Below, in pieces: positions 11,263 to 20,204 of a DNA stretch of 64,000 bases. Every line of letters starts with the position of its first letter. Positions within the stretch are counted from its first letter, which is position 1. The stretch lies in NCBI RefSeq assembly GCF_014466955.1, contig NZ_AP023396.1:124001-188000 (forward strand), in the 5' to 3' direction. Both the position numbers and the translations under genes were made by a program. The notes under the pieces were generated by a model. It worked only from the letters and a program-made list of their open reading frames with translations, had not been told where the DNA came from and ran no database searches. The stretch is from Nocardia wallacei (lineage in GTDB: Bacteria; Actinomycetota; Actinomycetes; Mycobacteriales; Mycobacteriaceae).

Positions 11263-12360
11263 ATGCGAGGCGTGACTGTGCGTTGGGCGCAGGAAAGACG
11301 TCGGAGACGGTCGCAGCGGCAGGGTTCACGGCGAGCCGGCTGGGCGAAGCGGTCCGCGCTGGGCGTCGCCCTGGCGACGCTGCTGCCGTTCGGGGTGTCG
11401 GTGGCAGGCGCGGGCACCGCGTCCGCGGCATTCGACCCCTCCGGTATCGACTTCTGGGTCGATTCGCCGACGATGGGCCCGATCAAGAATCGGGTCTTCC
11501 GTGCCGCCGACGGCAACACCAGCCGCGTGGTCTATGCCCTCGACGGCATGCGGGCCCGGCAGGACATCAGCGGCTGGGAGATCGAGACCAATATCGCCGC
11601 CGAACTCACCAAGGCCAACATCAATGTCGTGATGCCGGTCGGTGGTCAGTCCAGCTTCTACGCCGACTGGAACGCGGCCAGCTCCTTCCTGGGCCTGCCG
11701 CCGATCTCCGGTTCGTCCTCGGGCTCGGCCTCGGGTTCGGGTGCGACGCAGGTGCTGGCCGACGGCCCCGGTAAGAGCTACCGCTACGAGTGGGAGACCT
11801 TCCTGACCCGCGACCTGCGCAACGCGCTGCGGGACCGGCTGGGCTTCAGCACGACTCGCAACGGCGCGTTCGGCCTGTCGATGGGCGGCAGCGCGGCCCT
11901 GACGCTGGCCGCCTACCACCCGGAGCAGTTCAGCTTCGCCGGGTCCTACTCCGGTTATCTCAACGTGTCGGCGCCTGGGATGAGGGAGGCGTTGCGCGTC
12001 GCGATGATCGACGCCGGTGGCTACAACATCGACTCCATGGCGCCGCCGTGGGGCCCGCAGTGGCTGCGGATGGATCCGTTCGTGTTCGCGCCGCGGTTGA
12101 AGGCCAACAACACCCGCCTGTGGATCTCGGCCGGCAGCGGCCTGCCCGGTCCGGTGGACGGCCCCAACTTCAACACGCTCAACGCGATGGGCCTCGAGGC
12201 GCTGGCGCTGGCCAACACCCGGGCGTTCCAGGTGCGCATGATGACCCTGGGCGCGGGCAACGTCACCTACGACTTCCCGGCCGTGGGTGTGCACAACTGG
12301 CGCTACTGGGAGAGCGAGGTCTACCGCATGCTGCCCGACCTCTCGGCCAATATCGGCTGA
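11263..12360 (+). CDS. Ag85-type mycolyltransferase, copy 1
   Basis: Secreted esterase-D-fold enzyme that moves mycolates between trehalose monomycolate and arabinan or trehalose. The 365-residue product has an Arg-rich N-terminus, a signal peptide ending near residue 56 (TASAAF), then FDPSGIDFWVDS. The catalytic triad is S206 (GLSMGG), E312 (GLEALALANTRAFQ) and H344 (VGVHNWRYW). A Ser/Gly-rich loop (about 150-162) is inserted after the SSFYADW block and is absent from copies 3-5. ATG 11263 is 11 nt after AAGGGAAAGG; GTG codons at 11272 and 11278 are alternatives. First of five mycolyltransferases in a row. Confidence 0.93.
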   Translation: MRGVTVRWAQERRRRRSQRQGSRRAGWAKRSALGVALATLLPFGVSVAGAGTASAAFDPSGIDFWVDSPTMGPIKNRVFRAADGNTSRVVYALDGMRARQDISGWEIETNIAAELTKANINVVMPVGGQSSFYADWNAASSFLGLPPISGSSSGSASGSGATQVLADGPGKSYRYEWETFLTRDLRNALRDRLGFSTTRNGAFGLSMGGSAALTLAAYHPEQFSFAGSYSGYLNVSAPGMREALRVAMIDAGGYNIDSMAPPWGPQWLRMDPFVFAPRLKANNTRLWISAGSGLPGPVDGPNFNTLNAMGLEALALANTRAFQVRMMTLGAGNVTYDFPAVGVHNWRYWESEVYRMLPDLSANIG

Positions 12361-12378
12361 TCCCGGCCCGTTCCGAAG

Positions 12379-12411
12379 CCCCACGGTGACTCCGGTCGCC
12401 GTGGGGTTTTT
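12379..12411 (+). terminator. Rho-independent terminator after mycolyltransferase copy 1
   Basis: CCCCACGG (12379-12386) pairs with CCGTGGGG (12399-12406) and is followed by TTTTT, 19 bp after the stop codon. This is the most classical terminator in the window. Confidence 0.85.
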
Positions 12412-12707
12412 CGTGTCCGCCGTTCTGCTCGCGCTGCTGTGCCGAAGATTTGCTACCGAGCCCGACAAGGGATCGGACGACCGCATTGACGGATTACCGT
12501 GTGTCGCGGGTCACTGTTTGATTCATTTCCGAGTTGAATCACTTTATTGCAACACCGGATCGCCGATACTCGATTCGTAACGCGGTACCTGCAGTACACC
12601 GACGTCCTTGGTACGTCGATGGGTTTGTCTGTGTTGTCCGAAGATGAGGGCCGGGCGCGTAGCGAGGGTTCGGGCGCGCTCCGTTCTCGAGCGAAAGGTC
12701 GAACTCG
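12412..12707. other. Intergenic region between mycolyltransferase copies 1 and 2
   Basis: No gene is evident. The stretch is less GC-rich than its neighbours and should hold the promoter of copy 2. The immediate leader, GCGAAAGGTCG before the ATG at 12708, is shared with the leader of copy 3 (before 14010), so upstream DNA was duplicated with the genes. Confidence 0.5.
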
Positions 12708-13787
12708 ATGCGATTTGCGCGGAGGAAGCCGAAGCCCGACGGAGTGCGCGGTTCGTGGCTGAAGCGATCGGTGTTGGGCATGGCACTGGCGATGACGCTG
12801 CCACTGGGCGTATCCGTGGTCGGGAGCGGCGCAACCGCGACGGCGGCGTTCGATCCGTCGGGATTCGACTTCTGGGTCGACTCACCGGTGATGGGCCCGA
12901 TCAAGTCGCGGATCTTCCGCGCCAAGGACGGCAACACCGATCGCGTGGTCTACGCCCTCGACGGCATGCGGGCGCCGCAGACGCTCAACGGCTGGGAGAT
13001 CGAGACCAATGTCGCCCAGGTGCTGACCGACTGGAACATCAACGTCGTGATGCCCGTGGGCGGGCAGTCCAGCTTCTACGCCGACTGGAACGCGCCCAGC
13101 TCGTTCTTCGGCATCGGCCCGACCGGCTTCGGCTCCTCCAGCGGCTCGGGCGCCACCGAGACCTTCCTGGACGGCCCCGGCAAGAGCTACCGCTACGACT
13201 GGGAGACCTTCCTGACCTCCCAGCTGCGCAGTGCGCTGCGCGACCGGCTCGGCTTCCGCGCCGACCGCAACGGCGCGTTCGGCCTGTCCATGGGCGGCAG
13301 TGCGGCGCTGACCCTGGCGGCCTACCACCCCGACCAGTTCAGCTTCGCCGGTTCCTTCTCCGGCTACCTGAACATCTCCGCCCCCGGTATGCGCGAGGCG
13401 ATCCGCGCCGCCATGATCGACGCGGGCGGCTACAACGTCGACGCCATGGCGCCGCCGTGGGGCCCGCAGTGGCTGCGCATGGATCCGTTCGTGTTCGCAC
13501 CGCAGCTGATCGCCAACGGCACCCGGCTGTGGATCGCCGCGGGCAGTGGCGTTCCGTCGCAGCAGGATTGGGCACTGCCGCCGGGCGCCGCCGCCGACCA
13601 CATCATCCGCGGCGCGCCGCTGGAGGCGATGGCGCTGGCCAACACTCGTGCCTTCCAGGTCCGGATGATGTCGCTGGGCGCGCAGAACGTGGTCTATTCG
13701 TTCCCGGCTGTCGGCGTGCACGACTGGTTCAACTGGCAGGACGAGGCGTATCGGATGATTCCGGATCTGTCGGCCAACATCGGCTGA
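12708..13787 (+). CDS. Ag85-type mycolyltransferase, copy 2
   Basis: A 359-residue close relative of copy 1, sharing FWVDSP, the ALDGMRAPQ block and the Ser/Gly-rich insert (about 141-149). Signal peptide to about residue 47 (ATATAAF). Triad S194 (GLSMGG), E306 (PLEAMALANTRAFQ) and H338 (VGVHDWFNW). An extra loop of about 10 residues (QQDWALPPGAAADH) sits before the Glu strand. ATG 12708 follows AAAGG. Likely a secreted trehalose or arabinan mycolyltransferase; substrate preference cannot be read from sequence. Confidence 0.93.
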   Translation: MRFARRKPKPDGVRGSWLKRSVLGMALAMTLPLGVSVVGSGATATAAFDPSGFDFWVDSPVMGPIKSRIFRAKDGNTDRVVYALDGMRAPQTLNGWEIETNVAQVLTDWNINVVMPVGGQSSFYADWNAPSSFFGIGPTGFGSSSGSGATETFLDGPGKSYRYDWETFLTSQLRSALRDRLGFRADRNGAFGLSMGGSAALTLAAYHPDQFSFAGSFSGYLNISAPGMREAIRAAMIDAGGYNVDAMAPPWGPQWLRMDPFVFAPQLIANGTRLWIAAGSGVPSQQDWALPPGAAADHIIRGAPLEAMALANTRAFQVRMMSLGAQNVVYSFPAVGVHDWFNWQDEAYRMIPDLSANIG

Positions 13788-14009
13788 CGAGTCGGCCGCG
13801 CGGTCGGTGGCAAATCGACGGTTTACATCACGATTCGGTCTCGGGGCGCGTTTCCCGGGCCGCGGTTCCGAATGTCTGCCGATAGAAGAAGTTCGGGAAA
13901 CAAACGCCGAAACCTGCACTCACCACGAGAAGCGTTCGGCGGCGATGGTCGCTCGTCATGCATCTCGGGTGCGGTCCAATCGGGGCCGCACGGGCGAAAG
14001 GTCGGTTCG

Positions 14010-15041
14010 ATGCGGTCAGTGCGATTGTGCGGAACGATTGCCGGTGTGCGGGATTCGGCCCGGTGGCGCGGATCGGGCGCGGGTGTGCGGCGCCTGGTCC
14101 GGCGCCTCGCGGGAGTCGCGCTCGCCGTGGCGATTCCGGTGACGATGACGGTCGCCGGTGCGCCCGGACCCGCGGCGGCCGCGTACAACTCCGACGGTTT
14201 CGATTTCTGGGTCGATTCGAGCATGGGCCCGATCAAGAACCGCGTTTTCCGTGCGGCGGACGGCAATACCGATCGGGTGGTGTACGCGCTGGACGGTCTG
14301 CGCGCGCGGAATGATCTGTCCGGGTGGGAGATCGACACCGACGTATCCCGGGTGCTGCCGCAGTGGAACATCAATGTGGTGATGCCGATCGGCGGGCAGT
14401 CCAGCTTCTACAGCGATTGGGCGGCGCCGAGCAATACCAACGGCCAGACCGTGCGCTATGCCTGGGAAACCTTCCTGACCCGGGATCTGCGCGACGCGCT
14501 ACACGAACGGCTGGGTTTCAAGCCCGTCGGCAACGGGGTGTTCGGGCTGTCCATGGGCGGCAGCGCCGCGCTCGCTCTGGCGGCCTATCATCCCGATCAA
14601 TTCCGTTACGCCGCTTCCTATTCCGGCTACCTGAATCCTTCCGGCCCGGGTATGCGGGAGGCGCTGCGCGCGGCGATGCTGGATGCCGGCGGTTTCAACA
14701 TCGACGCCATGTGGGGCCCGCCGTGGGACCCGCGCTGGCAGCGGAACGACCCGACCTTTTTCGCGCCGCTGTTGCGGCAGAACGGCACCCGGCTGTGGAT
14801 TTCCTCGGGCAACGGCCTGCCCGGCCCCCGAGACGCCGTTCGCGGCCCGATCGACGCCTACCACCTGACCAATGCGGAGGTGCTCGAGGCGGTGGCGCTG
14901 GCCAACACCCGCGCGTTCCAGGACCGCCTCGGCACGGCCAACGCGGTTTTCGACTACACCCCCGTCGGGGTGCACTTCTGGCACTACTGGACCGACGAGG
15001 TCTACAAGATGCTCCCGGATCTCAGCGCCAATCTGGGATAA
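14010..15041 (+). CDS. Ag85-type mycolyltransferase, copy 3
   Basis: A 343-residue secreted mycolyltransferase. The signal peptide runs to about residue 58 (GPAAAAY). Triad S181 (GLSMGG), E293 (VLEAVALANTRAFQ) and H322 (VGVHFWHYW). It shares with copies 1-2 the FWVDSSMGPIKNRVFRAADG block but lacks their Ser/Gly-rich insert, having the shorter SNTNGQ segment found in copy 4. The start ATG 14010 lies 9 nt after GAAAGG, the same leader as copy 2; the frame is open upstream to 13872 but that part looks non-coding. Confidence 0.92.
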   Translation: MRSVRLCGTIAGVRDSARWRGSGAGVRRLVRRLAGVALAVAIPVTMTVAGAPGPAAAAYNSDGFDFWVDSSMGPIKNRVFRAADGNTDRVVYALDGLRARNDLSGWEIDTDVSRVLPQWNINVVMPIGGQSSFYSDWAAPSNTNGQTVRYAWETFLTRDLRDALHERLGFKPVGNGVFGLSMGGSAALALAAYHPDQFRYAASYSGYLNPSGPGMREALRAAMLDAGGFNIDAMWGPPWDPRWQRNDPTFFAPLLRQNGTRLWISSGNGLPGPRDAVRGPIDAYHLTNAEVLEAVALANTRAFQDRLGTANAVFDYTPVGVHFWHYWTDEVYKMLPDLSANLG

Positions 15042-15373
15042 CCCCCGGAATCTCCTTCCCCCTTCCGGCGAAAGCCGGGACCCCCGTGGGATTTTCGGTT
15101 GGGGCGACAATCACCGGCCGGACGCGATAGGGTCTCCGCACCATTACGAAACGTACACGGGCGGATTTCGGTCACGGGGTTCGTTCCATCTTGCTAACGG
15201 TTGGGCGGTCGAATATCGTCCAGCGAGCGCAAGTGTGACCAGTTCGTGGACGCGCCGTCGCTCATGTCGGAGGTCGGGATCCGAGATGAGCGCAGCCCGC
15301 GCTGTCGATAGCCACGTGCTCTCACAGCGCGGCTACAACCGCAGACTACAGCAGCAGAAAGAGAGCAAGATCC
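15042..15373. other. Intergenic region between mycolyltransferase copies 3 and 4
   Basis: No gene is seen in these 332 bp. A short hairpin with a GAAA tetraloop (CCGGC 15065-15069, GCCGG 15074-15078) lies 24 bp after the copy 3 stop and may act as a weak terminator or be a dispersed repeat. The remainder should hold the copy 4 promoter, with AAAGAGAG as ribosome site just before 15374. Confidence 0.5.
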
Positions 15374-16435
15374 ATGCGTTTCGGCAGATCCGCCGCGCCG
15401 GCGTCCGATTCGACGCTCGCGTCGGAGACGGTCCAGCCAGGACGGCGAAATGCTCAGTTCGGTTGGCGCGCACGGCTGTTGGCCGCCGGCGCAGCGGCCC
15501 TGGCTCTCCCGCTCGCGGCAGCCGCCGCGACCCCGACGGTCGCGCTGGCGAACCCGGTTGTGGCCCCGGTGCATCGCACCCCGGCCGGTGGCTACGAAGA
15601 GCTGATGGTCCCGTCGAGCATGGGCCCGGTCAAGGTGCAGGTGCAGTGGGCCCGCAACGGCGGCAACGCCGCCCTGCTGCTGCTCGACGGCCTGCGTGCC
15701 CGCGACGACCGCAACGCCTGGTCATTCGAGACCAACGCGCAGCAGCAGTTCGGCAACGACGACATCACCCTGGTGATGCCGGTCGGCGGCCAGTCCAGCT
15801 GGTACGCCGACTGGCAGGCCCCGAGCAACACCAACGGCCAGAAGTTCACCTACAAGTGGGAGACCTTCCTCACTCAGGAGCTGCCCACCTTCCTCGCCGA
15901 CTACGGCGTCTCGCGCAACAACTGGGCCGTCGGCGGCCTGTCGATGAGCGGCCCGGCCGCGCTGCGCCTGGCGGCCTTCCACCGCGACCAGTTCAAGTAC
16001 GCGGCCGCGTTCTCGGGCCCGCTGAACTGGAACGCACCCGGCATGCGTGAGGCGATCCGCGTCATGATGCTCGACGCCGGCCGCTTCAACGTCGACTCGA
16101 TGGCGGCGCCGTGGAGCCCGCAGTGGCTGCGGTCGGACCCGATGGTGTTCGCCCCGCAGCTGCGTGGCCTGCCGATGTTCATCTCCTCCGGCAGCGGCCT
16201 GCCCGGCCCGCACGACAACCCGGGTTCGGCGGTCGGCCTGTTCAACACCGGCAACGCGATGGCCCTCGAGGTGATCTCGATGGTGAGCAGCCGTTCCTTC
16301 CAGTCCCGGCTGAACTCGCTGGGCATCCCGGCCACCTACGACTTCCCGGCCAACGGCACGCACTCCTGGAAGTACTGGGAGGACGAGCTGTGGAAGGCGC
16401 GTCCGGGCATCCTGGCCGCACTGAACGCCGGATAA
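15374..16435 (+). CDS. Ag85-type mycolyltransferase, copy 4 (FbpA-position)
   Basis: A 353-residue mycolyltransferase in the place of Rv3804c (fbpA). Signal peptide to about residue 59 (VALAN), then the Ag85-like start (YEELMVPSSMGPVKVQVQW). Triad S190 (GLSMSG), E299 (ALEVISMVSSRSFQ) and H330 (NGTHSWKYW). The NGTHSW block and VQVQW strand are closer to mycobacterial Ag85 than those of copies 1-3, so this and copy 5 are probably the ancestral pair. AAAGAGAG precedes ATG 15374. Confidence 0.93.
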   Translation: MRFGRSAAPASDSTLASETVQPGRRNAQFGWRARLLAAGAAALALPLAAAAATPTVALANPVVAPVHRTPAGGYEELMVPSSMGPVKVQVQWARNGGNAALLLLDGLRARDDRNAWSFETNAQQQFGNDDITLVMPVGGQSSWYADWQAPSNTNGQKFTYKWETFLTQELPTFLADYGVSRNNWAVGGLSMSGPAALRLAAFHRDQFKYAAAFSGPLNWNAPGMREAIRVMMLDAGRFNVDSMAAPWSPQWLRSDPMVFAPQLRGLPMFISSGSGLPGPHDNPGSAVGLFNTGNAMALEVISMVSSRSFQSRLNSLGIPATYDFPANGTHSWKYWEDELWKARPGILAALNAG

Positions 16436-16455
16436 CCGGCACGACATACCGCCTC

Positions 16456-16488
16456 GGGGCGCCGCGTGGTTCGACCACGCGGCGCCCC
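16456..16488 (+). terminator. GC-rich hairpin terminator after mycolyltransferase copy 4
   Basis: A perfect 15 bp stem (16456-16470 with 16474-16488) with a 3 nt loop, 20 bp after the stop. No T-run follows. Confidence 0.75.
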
Positions 16489-16566
16489 AGCGCATTTCGG
16501 GGGTAAGTCGACCGGTTTCCGCGCGTCGCGCGCGGTTACCCGCCCGCCGCGAGGTACAACACTCCT

Positions 16567-18447
16567 GTGGCAGGTGTGGCAAATTTCCGGCGGGGGCGCG
16601 CCAGACGCGCTCGAGCGCGGCTGAGCTGCAAAAGGCTGGGTGCGCTTGCCGCCGCCGCGCTCTTGCCGCTGACCGCGAGCTATTGCGCCGCGATCGCCAC
16701 CGCTCAGCCCGAGGTCGCCCCGGCCGCCGTCGCCGGGGCGGGCGTGCGGAAGGCGGTATGGCTGACCGATCGGCGGGTGTCGCTGTGGGTGGACTCGCCG
16801 TCCATGGGGACGCCGGTCCAGGTCCAGCTGCTGCTGGCGCGGGACTGGAACGTCCGGCCGGACGCGCGCTTCCCGCTGCTGTTCATGCTCGACGGCCTGC
16901 GCGCCACCGAGGACGAGAGTGGCTGGACCAAGGACGCCCAGGCGGTCGACTTCTACGCCGACAAGAACGTCACCGTGGTGCTGCCGATCGGCGGGCAGTC
17001 CAGCTTCTACTCCGACTGGGCGCAGCCGAACAACGGCAAGAACTACAAGTGGGAAACCTTCCTCACCAAGGAGTTGCCGCCGCTGCTGGAGAGCCAGTGG
17101 CGGGCCACGAATGCCCGTGGCGTGGCCGGACTCTCGATGGGCGGCACGGCCGCCATGTTCCTGGCCGGTCGCAATCCCGGCTGGGTCCGGTACGCCGCCT
17201 CGTACTCGGGCTTCCTGACCACCACCACGCTGGGTATGCCGCAGGCCATCATGTTCGCCATGCGCGACGCGGGCGGCTTCGACGCCGACGCCATGTGGGG
17301 TCCGCCGGGCGACCCGGAGTGGGCCGCGCACGACCCGTACGCGCTGGCCGACAAGCTGAAGGGCGTCAGCCTCTACGTCTCGGCGGGCAGCGGCACCACC
17401 GGCGCCTACGACAATCCGAGCCCGGACCTGCCCGCGATCAGCACCAACTACGCCGGGATGGGCCTGGAGATCCTGTCCCGGCTGACCACCCAGAACTTCG
17501 TGGGGAAGCTGAACAAGCTCTCGATCCCGGTGCAGGTGAGCTACCGCGCCTCCGGCACGCACACCTGGCCCTACTGGGATTTCGAGATGCGCCAGTCCTG
17601 GCCGCAGGCGGCGGCCGCGCTGGGCGTCGACACCGCCGCGGCCGAGTGCGGGACCGGCGGCGCGATCGCGGCGGTGGCGCAGTCGAGCGGCTGGCTGGGC
17701 GCCTGCGTGACTCCGGAGTATCAGGTGCCCGGCGGGACGGCGCAGGACTTCAAGGGCGGCAGGGTGTTCTGGTCGCCGTCGACCGGGGCGCACGCGGCGG
17801 GCGGGATGATCGGCGGCACCTACCAGGCCGCGGCCGGGCCGGACGGGCCACTCGGCCTGCCCGCCTCCGACGATCAGGGCCTGCCCGACGGCCGCGGCCG
17901 GTTCCAGTCCTTCCAGAACGGCTCGGTGTATTGGACGCCCCAGACCGGCGCCCAGGTGGTGCGCGGCGCGATGCTGCAGGAGTGGGGCGCGCAGGGCTTC
18001 GAGCGCGGTCCCGCCGGTTACCCCACGGGTCCCGAACAGCCGACTCCGAACCAGCGCGGCGCGGTGCAGGGCTTCGAGAACAGCCCGATGTACTTCAGCG
18101 AGAAGACCGGGGCCCATCGCGTCCAAGGACTGATCCTCGGCAAGTACGCGCAACTGGGCTTCGAGAACAGTCCCCTCGGTTTCCCCGTCGCCGAGGAGCA
18201 GCCGCTGAAGGATCTCGGCCGCGTCAGCGCGTTCGAGGGCGGCAACATCTACTGGAGCCCGCTCTCGGGCGCGTGGGCGGTCCGCAACGGCCTGATCATG
18301 GAGGCCTGGGGCCGCCAGGGCTTCGAGAACGGCCGCCTCGGCTACCCGACCAGCGACGAGTTCCCGGTACCGGGCGGCATCCAGCAGAACTTCCAGACCG
18401 GATTCATCGTCCTGCGCGACGGCAAGCCGGAAATACACGGCCTGTAG
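16567..18447 (+). CDS. Mycolyltransferase copy 5 with C-terminal LGFP-repeat wall-binding region
   Basis: A 626-residue two-part protein. After a signal peptide (to about residue 47), residues 60-345 form the Ag85 esterase domain with triad S190 (GLSMGG), E301 (GLEILSRLTTQN) and H332 (SGTHTWPYW). C361 and C380 may form a disulfide at the hinge. Residues about 385-622 hold four to five LGFP repeats (blocks such as GPLGLPASDDQ, FENSPLGFPVAEEQ and FENGRLGYPTSDE), which in Corynebacterium PS1/cmt1 anchor the enzyme in the wall. It occupies the place of Rv3803c, which has no LGFP array. The start GTG 16567 has a distant GAGG; GTG 16576 is an alternative. Confidence 0.93.
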   Translation: MAGVANFRRGRARRARARLSCKRLGALAAAALLPLTASYCAAIATAQPEVAPAAVAGAGVRKAVWLTDRRVSLWVDSPSMGTPVQVQLLLARDWNVRPDARFPLLFMLDGLRATEDESGWTKDAQAVDFYADKNVTVVLPIGGQSSFYSDWAQPNNGKNYKWETFLTKELPPLLESQWRATNARGVAGLSMGGTAAMFLAGRNPGWVRYAASYSGFLTTTTLGMPQAIMFAMRDAGGFDADAMWGPPGDPEWAAHDPYALADKLKGVSLYVSAGSGTTGAYDNPSPDLPAISTNYAGMGLEILSRLTTQNFVGKLNKLSIPVQVSYRASGTHTWPYWDFEMRQSWPQAAAALGVDTAAAECGTGGAIAAVAQSSGWLGACVTPEYQVPGGTAQDFKGGRVFWSPSTGAHAAGGMIGGTYQAAAGPDGPLGLPASDDQGLPDGRGRFQSFQNGSVYWTPQTGAQVVRGAMLQEWGAQGFERGPAGYPTGPEQPTPNQRGAVQGFENSPMYFSEKTGAHRVQGLILGKYAQLGFENSPLGFPVAEEQPLKDLGRVSAFEGGNIYWSPLSGAWAVRNGLIMEAWGRQGFENGRLGYPTSDEFPVPGGIQQNFQTGFIVLRDGKPEIHGL

Positions 18448-18557
18448 CGACGTCATGAGAGTTGCCTGTGGTTCGTCCATGGGTGGCCATGACCGCGCGT
18501 CGAGCCGCTAGCCTGGACGCGTCCCGTTGGCTTGCACAGATCGAGGAAACGAAATTC

Positions 18558-19076
18558 ATGTTGCGGACCCGTGGAAAGGTAACCGGCGTCGTGGTGTCGC
18601 TCGCCGCCGTCGGCCTGCTCGCTGCCTGCGGCGACAACGATTCGACCGCGTCGAGCACGCCGACGCTGAAGACCTCGACCACGACCGCCGCGGCGGGTCC
18701 GACCATCCCGTCGGTGGTGCAGGTGCCGCCGGAGGAGGGCGCCCCGACGGCCGCGCCGACCACCAGCGCGTTGGAGCGGCCCGAACCGGTGGAACCCTCG
18801 GTGGCCGCGGGCAATACGGCCGAGCTGTCGGCCAAGGACCAGGCGCTGATCGAGGAACTGAAGAAGCGCGGCCTGAGCCCCACCCCGGATATCGCGGTGA
18901 CCACGGCGAGCTTCGTCTGCCAGGGCAAGGCGTCGGGCCTGCCCGATGACCAGATCACCACCTACGTGAACGCGATGGCCGGTTCCGACCCGGCGTTCGA
19001 CCCGCAGAAGATGCCTGTCGAACAGGCCGGCCGGATCTACATCGACACCGCGAACCAGACCTACTGCGACAAGTGA
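18558..19076 (+). CDS. DUF732-type lipoprotein
   Basis: A 172-residue secreted lipoprotein. ATG 18558 is 8 nt after GAGGAAA and gives a short basic N-terminus, a hydrophobic segment and the lipobox LLAAC (Cys near residue 22). A Thr/Pro/Ala-rich linker follows. The C-terminal third has two cysteines (FVCQGKASG and TYCDK) in the pattern of the small DUF732 domain common in mycolata. It is coupled to the cutinase gene by a GTGA overlap. Role unknown; co-transcription suggests it works with Culp6 at the envelope. Confidence 0.8.
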   Translation: MLRTRGKVTGVVVSLAAVGLLAACGDNDSTASSTPTLKTSTTTAAAGPTIPSVVQVPPEEGAPTAAPTTSALERPEPVEPSVAAGNTAELSAKDQALIEELKKRGLSPTPDIAVTTASFVCQGKASGLPDDQITTYVNAMAGSDPAFDPQKMPVEQAGRIYIDTANQTYCDK

Positions 19077-20062
19077 ACGCACGACGTTCGGGCTATCCGG
19101 GAGGCGGTGGTCGTCGCCGTCGTCCCGGATGCCTGCTGATCCTGCTGGGCATCGTCGTGCTGGTGGTCGTGGCGGTGCTGCTGTGGTTCCTGCTGGCCGG
19201 TCCGCTGCGGCTGCCGAAGCCGACGCCGCCGAAGCCGGGCCCGCCGACCAGCCAGCCGGCCTCCTGCCCGGACGTTCAGTTGCTGTCGATTCCGGGGACG
19301 TGGGAGTCCAACAGCAACGACGATCCGCACCACCCGAGCGCCAATCCGATCTCGTTGATGCTCAACGTCAGCAACCCGGTGCGCGAGCGGTTCCCCGAGA
19401 GCCGGTTGGACATCTACACCGTCCCTTACGTCGCGCAATTCTCCAATCCGATCGCGATCCCGCCGGATGGCCAGCAGTCCTACAACAACAGCCGCTCGGA
19501 GGGCGCCGAGCGGGCCCTCGACGAGCTGACGTCGATGTCGAAGAACTGCCCGCTCACCAGTTATGTGATCGCCGGTTTCTCGCAGGGCGCGGTGATCGGC
19601 GGCGATATCGCCGCCCAGATCGGCGCGGGCAAGGGCCCGGTGCCCGCCGATCGGGTGCTCGGCGTGATGCTGATCGCCGACGGCCGCCGCGATTTCGGGC
19701 CGGGCCAGGCCGTCGCGGTCGGGCCGAGTCCGCCGGGTGTGGGCGCGGAGGTCGCCTTGCAGGGCCTCAACGTCCCGGGCATCAAGATGACCGGATCGCG
19801 CCCGGGCGGCTTCGGCCAACTCGCCGACCGCACCTACACCATCTGCGCGCCGGGCGATCTGATCTGTGACGCCCCGAAGCAGGCGCTGAACCCGTTCAAC
19901 CTGATCCCGAGCCTGATGACGCTGGTCAGAGCCGTCGGGAACCCGGTGCACGCGCTGTACAACACCTTCCAGGTGGACGAGAACGGCACCACGGCCACGC
20001 AGTGGACGGCGAATTGGGCGGCGGACCTGATCGAGGGCGCTCCGCACCCGCCCCATTCGTGA
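19073..20062 (+). CDS. culp6: Cutinase-family lipase/thioesterase Culp6 (Rv3802c-like)
   Basis: An essential envelope lipase in mycobacteria with phospholipase A and thioesterase activity, thought to tune mycolate synthesis. The 329-residue product has an N-terminal membrane anchor (about 20-42), a Pro-rich linker, then the cutinase domain: S170 in GFSQGAVIGGD, D262 or D266 in CAPGDLICD, and H293 (NPVHALYN). Cysteines C65/C159 and C258/C265 suit the usual disulfides. The start GTG 19073 overlaps the lipoprotein stop. It lies between the mycolyltransferases and fadD32, as in M. tuberculosis. Confidence 0.93.
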   Translation: MNARRSGYPGGGGRRRRPGCLLILLGIVVLVVVAVLLWFLLAGPLRLPKPTPPKPGPPTSQPASCPDVQLLSIPGTWESNSNDDPHHPSANPISLMLNVSNPVRERFPESRLDIYTVPYVAQFSNPIAIPPDGQQSYNNSRSEGAERALDELTSMSKNCPLTSYVIAGFSQGAVIGGDIAAQIGAGKGPVPADRVLGVMLIADGRRDFGPGQAVAVGPSPPGVGAEVALQGLNVPGIKMTGSRPGGFGQLADRTYTICAPGDLICDAPKQALNPFNLIPSLMTLVRAVGNPVHALYNTFQVDENGTTATQWTANWAADLIEGAPHPPHS

Positions 20063-20204
20063 CTGTTAACAGGGGTCAACCCCGAGGCCCCCAAGGTTTC
20101 GTGGGCACGCTGTAAAGTGCAGCGATGATCGCGACGCCGGAGCCGCTTCCTCTCGGATCGGCCCGGCGTCGCAGCCATTCCGGACAGCCAGGAGCATGAG
20201 GTCA

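Noticed and set aside
8967..11519. Long minus-strand frame antisense to aftB
   Set aside because: Gln/Arg/His-rich with no recognisable fold; shadow of aftB.
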